From: Gymnorhina tibicen | Lineage: Eukaryota > Chordata > Aves > Passeriformes > Artamidae | Direction of reading: 5' to 3' | DNA length: 64,000 bases | NCBI GenBank assembly: GCA_013399875.1 | Contig: VXAZ01004042.1 | Span: forward strand, 466,330-530,329 | In this document: positions 48,938-61,983 of the stretch, in pieces | How the letters are laid out: each line of letters begins with the position of its first letter | Position numbering within the stretch: the stretch's first letter is position 1 | Program-made: the position numbers and the translations under genes | Notes under the pieces: generated by a model | The model's database searches: none | Seen by the model: only the letters and a program-made list of their open reading frames with translations | What the model was told of the DNA's origin: nothing

Positions 48938-49613
48938 CTAATGCTCACTGGTCAGAGTGGGGAAGGACAGCACCCAGATCATCTCTGTAAGCTGAACTGT
49001 CATGTTAAACTGCATCAGAAGAAAAACAGTAATCTGTGGACATTATTTCTTATATCTAATACACTCTTTTGGTTTTGAGGTCTTTTTCATTCCCTTGTCT
49101 CTCAGATAGATACACTATACTTCCAAATTAATGCATTTTGACTACAGCTTCAGCCTTTTCTCCCTTGTTTTTCTGCTGGGAGCACACGCAGCAGATCAAG
49201 GTAAAGCAATAACAGGAAAGCATCTAAGCTTAGAAGCACAATAACCAGAGGCACTCTCAGAGAGCAAGTGGTAAGGTCGTGGAGAAGTCACAAGGAGGGC
49301 AGGACCTAAAAGAAAAAAGGACTGAAACAGGATATGTACACAGAAATATTGCTGATAACATCTTTGTCTTTCGTTCAAAGCACTCTGGCCCCTAACAAAC
49401 AGGAGCAGTGTGACTCGATGGGTAGGAAATAATGGATGGAAGAGTAGCAGGTGGCTCTGGGCATCTGTAATTCTTGTCTAGCTGAAGTCAGGGTGGTGAT
49501 GGATACTTGCTTACTCAGGTCAAAAGGATTCAGGATCCCAGCAGATGTGCACGGGGTAGCAAAATGCCTGAGAGCAGTGGGGGAAACAGCTGAAGCAGCT
49601 GTTGGTGTTGCAG

Positions 49614-49655
49614 GAGCAGAGGACCAGGACAAGAATCTGGCAAGCATCAAGCCAG
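49614..49655 (+). CDS. Possible 42-nt exon, plus strand
   Basis: The segment lies between cagctgttggtgttgcag and the donor CCAG|GTGAGG. One frame reads AEDQDKNLASIKP and another EQRTRTRIWQASSQ. It falls within a 91-codon open frame (49451-49726) that has no other support. Chance is likely. Confidence 0.15.
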
Positions 49656-52600
49656 GTGAGGAGCCATCTCTGCAGCAAATTACACCAGTTAAACTGGCCC
49701 TTGTTCCTCACACTGGAAACCTTTAGTCAAGCAAATGTCTTTTGCCTAACTTTGTGAGCTATACTTTTATTTCTGTGTACTGAAGGTCTTATGAGGTCAA
49801 CCAGTAATAATTTGGGTTCTTAAGCTCTGTAACATGAAGTCAAGACTAGCTAGGACAGCAAAAAATGTGGAATAAGTTGTTTTAAGTTAACCTTGGTAGG
49901 CAGCTCAGCCCCACAAAGGCCCTGGCTCACTCCCCCACAGCAGCTGGGTGAGGGCACCAGAAGGGCAACAGTGAGAAAACTCATACACTGCTACATCAGC
50001 ATGACAGACCCCAGATACATCCAGACCCCAGTGGACCTTGCCTGTTACATACATCCTGTATAGCCCTCCCCCACTAAAAAGGGGATTTTTTGCTTTTGTG
50101 AACCATTAGGAAAACTTGTGGATTTTTTTTCTTTAGGGCAGCTTGCAACGAGGTACTCCAAAAGAGAAAATAAATACTCAAGCTACCACTTTTGTGTTTG
50201 TTTTGAGGAACCTAACAGCCAGCCAGAGCTGTGCTCTATCATTATAGTATCCAAGACAGATGAACCTAAATAGTTTTTGTATAGATTTCCGAAAGATCAA
50301 TATTGCTGCTTCTTTTTTAAGCCTCTCCTGTGACATAGATAGATACATAGCTAGAAAAGTTGTATATTTGGCTGCTGCAGATGTGGGGGAATTTCTGACA
50401 GGATCCCTAAAGATACTGAAAGAAACAATTAGAGCTTTCATTATATTCTCTGACATGGAAAAGTTTAAGACGTTGTCTATAAATGTAGTGTACTGGTTTC
50501 TTTTATAAAAGTGGTCTAGCTTTTGGAGGAAAGAAGGTCCTCTAAGCTTAAAGTCTTTGGGTACCTAAGCTGGTAACTAATAATTTGAAGGGTTGTTGGT
50601 AATGATGGGTGATTTCCTTTCTCTTTCACAAACCCCAAAAACAACAGAAGTGAAGGTCATCATGGCTACTACCAAGACTTGCTTTTGTTTCCGAGTCCTG
50701 TTATATATTTTCTTGGGATCTGAATTTTAACAACAAACTAAAATGCAGTTTGAATCCCACTGTTCTTTTTCCTTCATAGGGGGACTACAGAGGACCAGAA
50801 AACAATGTCAGGAAACCCTTGCATTTATTTTTAGACCTATTCGTTAACGGTTTTCCCTCCTCCCCTCCAGACAAACTCCTGTTGAGGCTGATGACTAAGG
50901 ATTGCAAAACCTGTCCATTTCTTGTCGTGTGCTCTGCTCTTGGCTGATCTGAAGGCCTGGCGAAGTTCAGCAGTTCAGTGAAGCAACTAGCAACCCCCTC
51001 TCCACAAGGGCAGTGTGCTGCCCACATGAAACTGTGATTATGATTAAAACAGAAAAGTGGTAGGAATCGAAATGCACATTTCTTCCTGTCACTGTGTGGG
51101 TTTTGCACCTACCAGATGGCAGTTTCATACTTGCTGTGAATCCTCCTGTGTGCCCTGTGGGCAAAAAAGGCAGTCCTGCCTTTCTCCCTCTCTGCTCATC
51201 TCCTTGCTGGCCCCCTTGGGCAGGATCTGGCAGTAAGTTTATCTCTCAAAAAAAGGCACAAAGAACTGAAAGAGCAGCTGTGGTCTGGTTGACTGTGTGG
51301 TTGCACAAGTGCCAGTGTGCCAGAAATGCCAGTGCCAGAAATGAGGTGGGAACATGCACGCAGGGATCCTGGAATGGCAGGGTAACACTTGGCTATGCAG
51401 TCTTCAGGTGGCTTTAACAATTTGTGATATATAGTCAGGTAGGGAGGCTTAGGAGTTGGTAATGTGAATTACTGGGAGGTCTGTAGCCCCACAGGAATTC
51501 AGCAGTAGATGCCAATTAAAGAATCAAAGAGCAAAGTTCCAAATGCCAAAATTAGGTGATGATATTTGCAAAAGAGAATTATTAGAATAGTGAGGTGCTA
51601 ATATATGCAGCTGGAAGAGAACTTTAGAGAACTAATAGGTGTGGGTGAAGTAAAAATAATTAAAATTATATTTAATGAGAGAAGTAGGAAAGCAGGTTAG
51701 CACTGTTTGCTCTCTGAGGAAATGAGAAGGAAGATAAATGAGAGTGAATAGAGAAGATAAACAAGAAAAATGTAGTTAATGGAGGAAAAATGAAAATCAC
51801 TAATTTTTTCCTTTGTCTGATGGTATTACAGAAAGAAATAAGAAAAATATAATTGTGACATTAGGGGAATTTCATATTCCTTGATGATGAACCTGTCTCA
51901 GCTCCAGCAGTATTTGATCATGTGGATAGATATCAGTAGGTAAATCCTCTGTCAAAATTAATCAGTTTTAAGGAAGGAATATTTAAAAAGCTGTTCTGTA
52001 GACGTTCTTCTGTAGCTGAGGTAAAGTTTGCTTTTTCTGGCTGTATAGCACCATATTTCTGCCAGTATGTTGTGGAAAAGCATCTGGCTTATTCTTGCTC
52101 ACAGAAAAGGACATAACAGTGCATTGTATTGTATGGTGAAACTACTGACTTGAGCATCCGTTGCAAGTAGGGAGGAATTTATTGATATATTAATATAAAT
52201 GCCATATGGCTTATAGAGAGTTTCTTGCTCTTAAAATTCCTGCTATTCATATAGGGCTGGTCAAATGTAACCAGCAAGTTCCTCCAATTGTGGAAGCATT
52301 GCAATCTTTTGTGGGCACTGGCAGGGTGAGAGCCCTGAGACAATGCTGATAGCATGCAGGGAGACAGTGCCAGGACAGGGGACAGAAAAAAAAGCTCTTG
52401 ATTTCCTGGCTACAACATTTTGCATTAACCTAATATCTTTCTTGGGAAAAAAAAATGACACAAAGATAACTGGAAGGTTAAAATAGCAAAATTAATGTAC
52501 TCTGCTAAATTAAAAATTATTAGCATGAGAAGCCAGCGGAAAAAATGTTAGTGAGGACCAAGTGCTCCGCTGTTTGCGTGGCATTTCTTGAAGGGGGATA

Positions 52601-53397
52601 AAATTCTTCTTTGCAGACCCACAAAGGTAGCTACAGGCATCCTTCCAGAGCTCATCCCTGTGTTCCCAACAACTCCTCACACCCCGAATCTTTGTCTCTG
52701 AATACCATCTGAAGAAGGTATCTTGTTCATCAGAGGAGACCATGAGTTTCAGGCAGTGTCTGGCAATTGCTTGGCCACAGGTTGTTGATGTGTGCATGTG
52801 ATTTCTTGGTATAAACCCTTAGATCCTGCATCCTGGTTTTTCTGGCAGGCTCAGTACCTCTCCTTATCTCCTGGGCACCAGAAGGCTCTGCAGCTCAGAC
52901 TTCCAGCAACACAGGCTGCCAGTTCTGCCAGCCTGTACAAGGACACCTTGCTGTTTTATTCCTTAAGTCTCTTTGGAGGTGGCCTTCTCTCACTCTGGTG
53001 GCAGCTGTCCTGGGTGCAGACGCCTCTCCCAGGCTGTGTCTGATGTCTCCAGACTTTAGTGCTTCCAGGCAGACAAACTGTGTATACCTGAAATACGCTC
53101 AGCCACGCTGGTCTCTTTGTCCATTAAGAACCAGTGTGTGTGCAAGGAGTGGGGGTAATTAACACGAAACTCATAAGACACTTTCCTTGAGCTGTGAGTA
53201 TGTGTTTACCTGATGGTTTCCTGTCAGTGAGTTCTCTCATATCTCTTGAGGAGGATAGAGACCACCGCAACGTCCTCCTAGCCCTCTTAGCTTCAATAGC
53301 ATTATAGAGAATTTATACTTTGCATGTTTTAAAACACAGTTAAAGGTACAATTTGATCTGTCTATAGTCTGTCTAGAATTGCTGTCTGCCACAGAGT

Positions 53398-53440
53398 GTT
53401 CTTATTAATATATAATTAATATTAATTAACATCGGTTGCA
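53398..53440. repeat. AT-rich simple sequence
   Basis: The tract ttattaatatataattaata and following attaattaac is low-complexity AT-rich DNA. Confidence 0.55.
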
Positions 53441-53587
53441 AAGAACCAGGAAGGCTTTAATGGTGCTTAGGGAATTCTGGAGGCACAGCTCGCAAAGAGA
53501 AATTTATAATTGTCTTTCCTGATAAAGTGATTTTTCAGGTGTGAACACATATTGTCACACAGAAATACAAGTTAACAACAAATATTG

Positions 53588-54189
53588 TGTTGTGGTTTAA
53601 CCCCAGCCAGCAGCTAAGCACCACGCAGCCACTCACTCACACACCTCTGCCCCTGGGTAGGGAGGAGAACTGGAAAAAAAATTTAAAACTCGTGGGATGA
53701 GATAAGAACAGTTTAATAATTCAAACAAAGTAAAACATGATGCTACTAATAACACAAATGAAAACAACAACAACAATATTTGTATTGGAAAAGAGGGACA
53801 GAGAGGAGTAAAACTTAAGATAGACATGTGATGCACAGTACAATTCCTCACCACCCACTGACAAATGTCCAGCCTGTCCCTGAGCAGCAACCCGTGGTTC
53901 CTGGACAACTCCCTCAAGTTTATATACTGAGCACGATGTTCTGTGGCATGAAACATCTCTGTGGCCAGTTTGGATCAGGTGTCCTGGCTGTGCTCCTTCC
54001 AGTCTTCTTGCCCACTTTCTTGCTGGCAGAACATGAGAAGCTGAAAAGTCCTGGATTTAGAGTGAGTGCTACAAGCAACAGCTAAAACGTCAGTATGTTA
54101 TTGACATTATTCTCCTACTAAATTCAAAACACAGCACCGTACCAGCTACTAAGGAGAAAATTAACTCTATCCCAGCCCTGATCAGGTAT
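53588..54189 (-). mobile_element. Solo LTR of a second endogenous retrovirus family
   Basis: On the plus strand the segment starts tgttgtggtttaaccccagc and ends ttaactctatcccagccctg plus a few bases. This is the inverted form of an abundant neoavian ERV LTR. In minus orientation the order is U3, a TATATAAA at about 53918-53925, an ATTAAA-type poly(A) signal near 53713, and a terminal ggggttaaaccacaac, as expected of an LTR. No internal retroviral genes adjoin it. I could not find a matching target duplication, and the termini have drifted from TG...CA. The open frames at 53633-53956 and 53828-54085 are inside it and are not genes. Confidence 0.85.
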
Positions 54190-54854
54190 GCGTATGTACA
54201 CATAGGTGTGAACCTTACCAGAGATCTTAGAAGAGAACTCTACAGTGTAATTTCCTGTTTAGAAGTAAGAGAACTAAGAGGTTATCAGTCATATATATGA
54301 GCACAAATACTTTGAATTAAAAGAAGTAAAACATTATCTCTATCACAAAACTAGAATAAAATGTTTGATAATTTCAAAGAAAAATTTCAGGAAATATTAA
54401 ACCATATTAGTACTGTGAGTTGGGCTGTGTACAATTACATTATGATGTTGGCATATTGATGGATTTCTATAGTTTTAGCTGGGATCTTAAACTTGTGTCT
54501 CTTCAATTTTAACAGTATAGGAGTATTTACTCTTTTTTCTAGCTCACAACTGAATTTACCTTGCTAGGTTAAACAACCTATCCTTTACTGTGTTCAGAAA
54601 AAGTAGTGAGAGAGAGCTGACAGCTTGTGGATAAGATGGTTGTGGCTGGGTACTGCTCTATGGCTGCTGAAGGTCCATGATGCTGTTAGTGATAAAGCAA
54701 AGACTTCTTGATTTTTAACTTATATGAGCTGTAACTATTATGCTGTTATTGCATACGGGGCATTTGTTACAAAGCTGAGCTAGTTTGTCTTCAGTAATCA
54801 GTCGTTTGCTGTGAGAGGTTTCATTTCTTGTTGTTTGAAGCTGCTGGTGTAAGT

Positions 54855-54892
54855 GTTTCTCTGAGACAGGATGCTAGACTAGATAGAAACAC
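54855..54892 (+). mobile_element. Possible ancient interspersed repeat remnant
   Basis: The sequence ctctgagacaggatgctaga followed by ctagatagaaacac resembles the end of an old amniote interspersed element whose consensus carries 'gagacaggatactgggctag'. The match is short and diverged, so the assignment is tentative. Confidence 0.3.
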
Positions 54893-57149
54893 GGAAACTG
54901 CCAGGTCAGTTCAGCCTACAAACTTTGTGAAATACCATAGGACTATTTTTAGCCAAGTCTCAGCACAACTCTCATGACTGCACCTATGATACTGTGTGGC
55001 AAAAATTAGGCTTGATTGCAGTTCCTTTTTATCCTGGTACAGTTTTTCATCTGCAATAGTAACTTTTTTCCCCATGTGAATGAAGAACATAGAATAATGT
55101 TCACTTCTAAATGCATTTATTCAGTGAGAGAGACAGAGAGGGAGAGGTTGTGCTCCATTTGGCTCAACTGAAGTCATCCCATTGAGCCCTCAGCAGTTCT
55201 CTGCCTTTCTTATGTCTTTTTTCATGTTCCCTCTGGTTCCCATAGAAAACCAGCAGAAACTAAACCATCTTTTTACTGAGTCTCTGGCTTCCATGTACAG
55301 CTCATTCATGATCCTACTGATGTATTTATCGGCCTTTGGAGATTAAATGAGCACAAATAGCACATACAGTTTTTGGAGATGAATTCTTTTATTCTGGCTA
55401 TGCCTGGACCAGAGTTTAAATAGCTGAGCTTGCACTGGTTCAACTTAGTAGTACTGGTATTAAAATCAGAACCTCTACTGTCATTGTACTGGCTTGATTG
55501 GTTTAAAAACTCAAGAGGCTTGTTTTTAGCTAACACTTTTATTGGTGTTCTTCTGAGCCTTTAGGTGCAAAAGCTTTGACTTTCATTGGGTTTCTTCTCT
55601 GCAAAGAGAGCTGGAAGTGTCCCCGTGCAGTGTCCTGAGGCCAGCAGCAGAGCTCCTGGGAGTAGTGCCATATATATGAGGCATGGTAAAAATCATGAAT
55701 TGAAAATAGTACTAACTAGGCCAATCTCATTAATACCTTCTAAACCCAGGAGTTTACAAAATGAAGGATGTAACTGGGAATAATGTGAGTCCTTTGAAAT
55801 CCTGGCCTTGAGAGACATGGATGTTATGTGGCATAACTAGAAAACAGGATTGGGACCATTAATAGTATTCCTAAAAGAAAAAGCAAAGCAGTGAATGCAA
55901 AAGACCAGACTCAGGGGTCATTGATGATGGGGGGTGGAAGTGCCTGATGGTCACAATTCCTCAACTCCTGTGACTGTGCTCAGTGAGTTCTGCAAACTGA
56001 GTGTGGGAGACAGTCTGAGACACAGTCTTGGGCCCCTCTTTTACTATTTAAGTGATGAACCTTCAGCCTAAAAAAAGTACATATTCCAGTTCACAGGGAA
56101 TCTGTGGGCTTTCAGTTTTTCACCTGGAAGGTGAAATAGGTATTGCTGGCAGGAAGCTGTGGCATTGTTTATAGCTTCACTGTGATTTAATGGAGACAGG
56201 GATTCCTTCTTGGGCTGCAGAGGCTCAGACTGTAAGTGCTTGAGTGGCAGTGACTTGAGATTTTCCTTTTGAGGGAGGAAGCCTGTTGGTAGGATAATTC
56301 AGAGTGAAATTCACTGGTGTGATGGTATTTTCTTTTTGACATAGCCTGCACTTGGGTTCAGGTTCCTTGAACTTGCACAGTAATAACCCATGCACAGGAA
56401 AGCCCTGGCTTTGGCTATCTCTGCTGCAGCATCCTCTGTTTCTAGGATGCATGGAAAATACAAGAAGATCCAAATGACCATGAGCTTTTTCTCCATTCTT
56501 AACCCTTGTCTTTTCCACACAAGATTGACTCAGTTCGAAGACCTCCTACCTGCCTGGTCCAAAAGGCGAGTTTTGCCATTAACTTTCCATGTGCAGTTGC
56601 TTGGCAACACAAGGTAAAGATCTGAACAAAAGGACAAAGAGAAATTATTTAATGCCCAAGACAGCCTGAACAGCTTTGGAGGTAGTTGCTGGTAGTCTTG
56701 CTCTTGTTTGGCTTTTGCTACAAAATTTTGCTCACAAAGCAGTGTGACACCCTCTCAGTTATCACTGATAAAGCTGAAAAAACTCGTTGTTGCAGACACA
56801 CATATGGCTGCAGAAAAGAGTGTTTTCTGGCTTGTCTCTTGCTGTCGGGGGAGGAGGTGTAAATAGAACAACAGAAAATGCAGCTTGGTGACATATGTTC
56901 CCCCTCACCTGGGAGCCCTGACAGCAGAGTCCCCTGCTCCTCTGGGCGGAGGAGTACCGCAAGCATGTGTCTGCTGTGACCCTCATGTCCCCACTCCTCT
57001 CATCCCTGGCCAGGAGGAAACACTGGGGGCTGATCCATGCACGTCTCCTTGCTGTCCCCAGCGCCGGGTGACATGGCTCATTATGTACCGCAGTGGCAAT
57101 TGGCACTTCCACTCAGTGCTGGAATGAGATGAGTCCTCGCAAGGCGTGT

Positions 57150-57630
57150 AATGTATGCGCTATCCGTGCCAAAGTGGAGCCTATCTCTTGTAAAATGGCT
57201 TTGATACATCGATAAATGGAGCTAGCTGACAAAAATTCCTTAACAATGAAGTATCATTTCAAAGCCAATATTTTTTTAGAGTGCTGAAGGTACAAGGAGC
57301 CCTAATGACTAACAGAGGATCGTTATGTATGCAGGTGAAAAAGAAAGATGACAAGGATTTTAAATCAATCTATCACATTATGCAGTTACCTGCCAGCAGT
57401 GAGTTTTTCACCCCTTTCATTTTCCGCTGCCAAATACCACATATTCAGGCTGGTAAGCAGAACATTTGGGGGCAGAATTTACATTAAAAATGAACCTTTT
57501 ACATAAATTATGACCTCTTTTGTTTCCCTCCTGACTGATGCACTTTAGCTGTCACATGCCCATTGTAGAGGGACTATTCTTTCCCTGATGCGTGCATGTA
57601 ATTCTCATTAGCATCAAGGCGACTTACAAG
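57150..57630. other. Repeat-free segment that may be a conserved non-coding element
   Basis: The segment has no recognised repeat, is moderately AT-rich and carries dense short homeobox- and POU-like cores, such as taattctcattagcatcaag near 57600 and acataaattatgacctc near 57501. This texture is common in conserved developmental enhancers. No conservation could be measured here. Confidence 0.2.
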
Positions 57631-57975
57631 TACTCATTTGGGAAAGACAGAACCCAAAGTGCCTCTAAATGCTTATGACAGGGGTGCCCAGATTGCCAGG
57701 TCCTACAAGCAACAATCCAGCATGTTCAGGAGGAAAGGCTGAGAGCCTTTCCCTCCCTAGTCACTCTCTCAGCCGTCCTGTGAGTCCCACTGCCCCAACT
57801 CATATGTCCCCCCAGACACTGACACAATTCCCCTCTGCTTCCCTCAAACCCTCCCAACAACGTGAATCTTTCACTGCTTCCTCCAAACTCCCACATCTCC
57901 AAAAAGCCTGGACCATCACACCTTACTTCTGCTAGCCCACTGTCTCTGCTGTGTGTCCCTGCTGGTCCCTGCTTG

Positions 57976-58070
57976 GTCCAGCAGCAGCACTAACAGACAG
58001 CAGGCAGTACCAGGCAGCGACAGCAGGCACAGGCAGCAGCAGCACCTCCAGCACCTGCAATGCCACAAGC
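57976..58070. repeat. CAG-rich low-complexity tract
   Basis: Repeated cag and ggcag units over about 95 bases leave frames open on both strands (for example 57932-58336), which explains the overlapping open frames here without coding. Confidence 0.5.
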
Positions 58071-60367
58071 TGCTCCCTCTGAGTGCCGCATGGCACAGGC
58101 GTGTTCTGCAGTCTGCTGGCTCCTTGCACACCGTGGAGCTTCCCGAGCTGGAGAGAGACAAGCATGTGTGAATCATCCCTCCTGCCTCCAGCAAGCCTTC
58201 GTGAACAAAGTGGCCCCCTTACCAGCCACACACATCTCCTGTCATCTAGTATGGCCTGCTGTTCTCCCCAGGTCTGGCACCTCTGGTGCAAGAAAATGAG
58301 AGCAGGCTGGGAGTAATGGCAAAAGGATTTGGCCACCCTGCACTGTGGTCACCAAGTGCTGGGACTGTAAAGTAAAGGTGCCACGGTGGGAGGTTACCTC
58401 TGAAAGTGAGGAGCTATTTGCACTTTGAGAAATGCTTTCAGCTTCATGCCCAGCTGACATGATCCCCGTGTTAGGCACAGGCAAGGAATTTGGCTGCCTG
58501 CAGCTTCTCTTATTCCCAGATCCTCTTGCAGCCTTAGTACTGCCACAGCAGGTGTGAGACCAAACCTGAGTCTCCTGCAGACTGGTGGAATTGGTAGATG
58601 GGGGAGAGGAAAAACAGCGCAGCTATTCCAAGGGGAAGGGAAAGATGACTGATGAAAGTTTGATGGGACTTCCATTTAGTGCGTGTAACTTGTCTCAGTT
58701 GGTAAAAGAACACTGAGACTTAGGTTCTCATTTGTTTAGGGCTACCACTTCCTCTTTTGTAACACCTCCCTATAGTAGTGTAAAACAAAAACCAGCCCAA
58801 GTAGTAGTCTAACTAATGTAGGGGAGCTTAGAGAATAAAAATACTTCTATATCACTTATTTCTAAGGGCAGTCAGCCCCTATTCCAGCCTTTGAAGAAGC
58901 TGAAGACTGATCACAACAATAAAGTGACTCAAAATAACAAGATATCTACAACATTAGGCAGAAAGGAGAGAACAGCCTCTTGGAGGAAAACTCCCTGCCA
59001 GTGGCATGGGTCTTTCTTAAAAGCAGAAGTCATGAAAGAGAGAATTATGGCAAAAATGCAGATATGAATCGTGGTTTCACCTTTGGGAAGAAGTGGCTCT
59101 GTGCAGAGGAGAGGAGAGAGTGAGCTGCTCCCTGGACCACCTGTTTGAGTGCTGAGGCTGGGGTGATTCTTAAAATCGTGGGGATATTGGGCACTTGAGG
59201 TTTAGATGAGTTTAGAAGGCACTTTTTAATCTCCAGAATTTGCACAGTATGAAGCCTTGTGGGTCTATCCTAAATTAAAACAACAGAACAAAACATGCCT
59301 CTGGTTATCTTATAATTTTCTATAAAGATGAATCTGGGGATATGTAACTTTGAGTTAGACATTTGCCTCCTGCCAGGTAAGTGAATGAATTTAGTTTTAT
59401 AATATGGTGCAGTCAAGTAAGTTCAACAGGCCTAACAATGCACAGTGTGATATTTAATTATGCAGTTATTTTCAGTAAGAAATGTAGCTCTCCTTTTTTT
59501 CTCCTCTTAATATCTCCTTCTTTATCACTAATGTTTTTTAGTGTCTTTTTAGTGACAGAATGGATGGGGAAACTGAGAGTGGCAAAATGCTCTTTTCAGA
59601 GTGAAACTGGCAAGTGCTTGGCAGGTTGTAATTGTATTATGTGGCAGGGCTTTCAGGCTAGTAAACATGTGCAATTCTTAGTATTTGCTTTCATGTGGGG
59701 AGGGGGTGTAGTCTCAATATTTCATATATGTCACCTCAGGGGAAGCAGAGCCATCATCCTGGTACAGACCAGGTGTTTGCGCTGAGAACAGTCTGTTTTT
59801 CAGTAGTTCTAAAATATAACGAATCTCATGCCCAGTGCCATATTGACTCTAAAGGTTCATGTATCTTTCAACAGTTTCTTTCTGTGTCTGAAGGAGGGAC
59901 TAAAAGGATGAGCTGTAGAAGTTAGATGTGAGAGAGGATCAGGGCTCTGGGAGTGGTAAGCAATATGTTAACTCTTCAACCCTTAATGAACCGAGAAGCC
60001 TTGATTCAGAGGTGGATGTAGCTACATGGCTGCTGGAACATGAGGGATTAGTCTTTTACCCAGACAGATACCCAGGAACTGTGAGCTGAATTGTCATCTG
60101 GAGGTGCCCATCTCTAACCATAGAGGGAAATTAGATGAATGGTTTGGATCTCATTTTGAATGACTAAAGAGGATGAAGATGAATCCCACTGCTGTGACAG
60201 CACTTGATCTCTTTCTTTGGTGTTTTGCAGGAGGATGTTAACTCACTCCTTTCAAGTTCCCTGCTTTCATGTCCCTTTCTTTGCTTCTTTCCACCCTTGT
60301 CCTTTCCTCTTCCTCATGATACGCCTGAGCAACTCTTTGGCTAGAGACAGCAGATAGAATAATGGAA

Positions 60368-60400
60368 TAGAATCACAGAATATCCTGAGCTGAAAGGTTG
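60368..60400 (-). mobile_element. Short CR1 LINE 3' end remnant
   Basis: The sequence atagaatcacagaatatcct followed by gagctgaaaggttg is the start of an inverted CR1 3' end. Only about 33 bases are recognisable before the similarity fades. Confidence 0.6.
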
Positions 60401-61750
60401 CAATGTCAGGTTTTAAAATTTGTTGTGTGAAGTGGAAAAAAAAGAGACCTCCATTTTGTGTTGCTTTATTTTCTTTCTGGTGAAGAACTGATAGCTGGTG
60501 ACTGTACTTACCTACAGGATTCAGAGCCCTTTCTGCCCTAAGATCAACTGAACTGTGACCTTGGGTTGTACTGGGTTCCTCTCCGCTTCTGGGAGGTTTG
60601 GCATCTATGGACCACTAACATAATATATAAATATAAGAGTTTTAATAGAAGTTTTGCAACTTCCTTGTTATAATCCTGCCTCCAAGAAATCTACTCCTCT
60701 GAAAGCCTTTGTGTTTAACAAGTTAGGATTTTCAAAGATGAGTAAAATGAAATTGCACAATAATTCTCACCTTCAATACATTCAGGACTTTGGCTTCACC
60801 CACTCTGCGACTGTGAGAGGGAAATCTCTGTCCCCTTTGTAATTCATTATGAAGTCACTGCACCTTGTATAAACTTGTCCAGTACGATTTTGAAGTGATA
60901 ACTTGGATTTTGCTAGCAGGACAGATGATGCCTTTCTGAACTAATTTTAGTTGTCTGTGCTGAGCTCCATGTTGTGGCTACACCATCACACCCAGTATGG
61001 GGTCAGAGTGTGAACTCAGCTGCCTCCCTCAGAAAACTGAACATGTGAATGGTGTAATGCTTTAGTTTTAAATAGTAGCTTTGATGTTGCATCCCTTTTA
61101 TGCTGGAGACTTTCTGTATTCTAGGACTGCTTTAATATGTGCTCAGATGCAAGGGGAGAATCACTGCAGCAGTTCAATGGGAGCAGGCAACGATAAAGTC
61201 TGTAGCAAGAAGGAAAGAACTATATCCAATTGAATCCAGACAGGTGGACTTGTGCCAAGCTAGAACTCAATTAAAACACTGGGATTAAATCCACTTTTCT
61301 AGTAGCACCCTCTTTAATTAAGTGCTGAAGGCAGTAATATGACTAAGCTGTGTATCTTCTTGTTAGCCCTTCAGTGCAAAATCTTCAGAAAAGAGACAGA
61401 TGAATCTGTATGTTGAATAGTTATAAAAACTGTACAATTTGCCACAGCCAAATGCTCTGTTTTCTGAAAAGGCAACAGTGTTGGTGACAGCTGGTTCTAT
61501 TTCACAAGCTAAAGAAAACAATAGAAACTATTGTCTGTACAGAGATGAAGACATATGTTAGGAAACTGCAATTACACTCATTGCTTAATGAACTATTTCT
61601 TTTCACTTATATTTGATTATTCTGTCCATGTAGAATCTAGGGTCACACATAAAATACACAGTATTTTAACTACTCCTTGGTAGCTCTTTCTACATACTTG
61701 AGCTTGTGTTCAAGCAGGTTTCAAAGCAAGCTTTAAAAATGTTCTCACAG

Positions 61751-61983
61751 TGCCAAATCCCTGCTTCAGGGGATCATTCCTTCTTGATTGGCTGACAAGA
61801 TATGTTTTTATTCACTCCATCGGGGTAGTTTGTTTTAAAGGTCTAAAAATATCCATGATCTTTGGAATATTAATTCTCGGAGTTGGACCTGCATTGCTCT
61901 TCAGTGTTTGGAAAAGAGTGAAGTCTTTGCAGTCAAATGATAATGGTTTATTGGAAAGTGGAACTCAAGCTTCTAAGAGCTGA
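61751..61983 (+). CDS. Possible terminal exon with one membrane segment
   Basis: After an acceptor (aaaaatgttctcacag) one frame is open for 76 codons to a TGA at 61981-61983. It has a probable transmembrane segment (MIFGILILGVGPALLFSVW) followed by basic residues (KRVK) and a polar tail ending ESGTQASKS. That order (membrane segment, basic stop-transfer, short cytosolic tail) is what the last exon of a type I membrane protein would look like. No upstream exon and no family were found, and hydrophobic runs occur by chance in T-rich DNA. Confidence 0.2.

Larger units (their letters stand above)
48938..53587. other. Sequence without supported genes
   Basis: Between the two LTRs there is no retroviral internal sequence, so the LTRs are not the ends of one provirus. 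They also differ in sequence and orientation. A small imperfect tandem duplication of gtgccagaaatg units occurs near 51311-51343. The exon candidate at 49614-49655 is weak. Confidence 0.45.

Noticed and set aside
53828..54085. 85-codon plus-strand frame
   Set aside because: It lies wholly inside the antisense LTR and has no retroviral or cellular protein features.
48467..54189. A single provirus bounded by the two LTRs
   Set aside because: The two LTRs belong to different families, point in opposite directions and have no gag, pol or env between them. The left one has its own target duplication.
57932..58336. Overlapping frames of 70-134 codons on both strands
   Set aside because: They are explained by the CAG-rich, stop-poor tract. 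No frame stands out and none has a domain.
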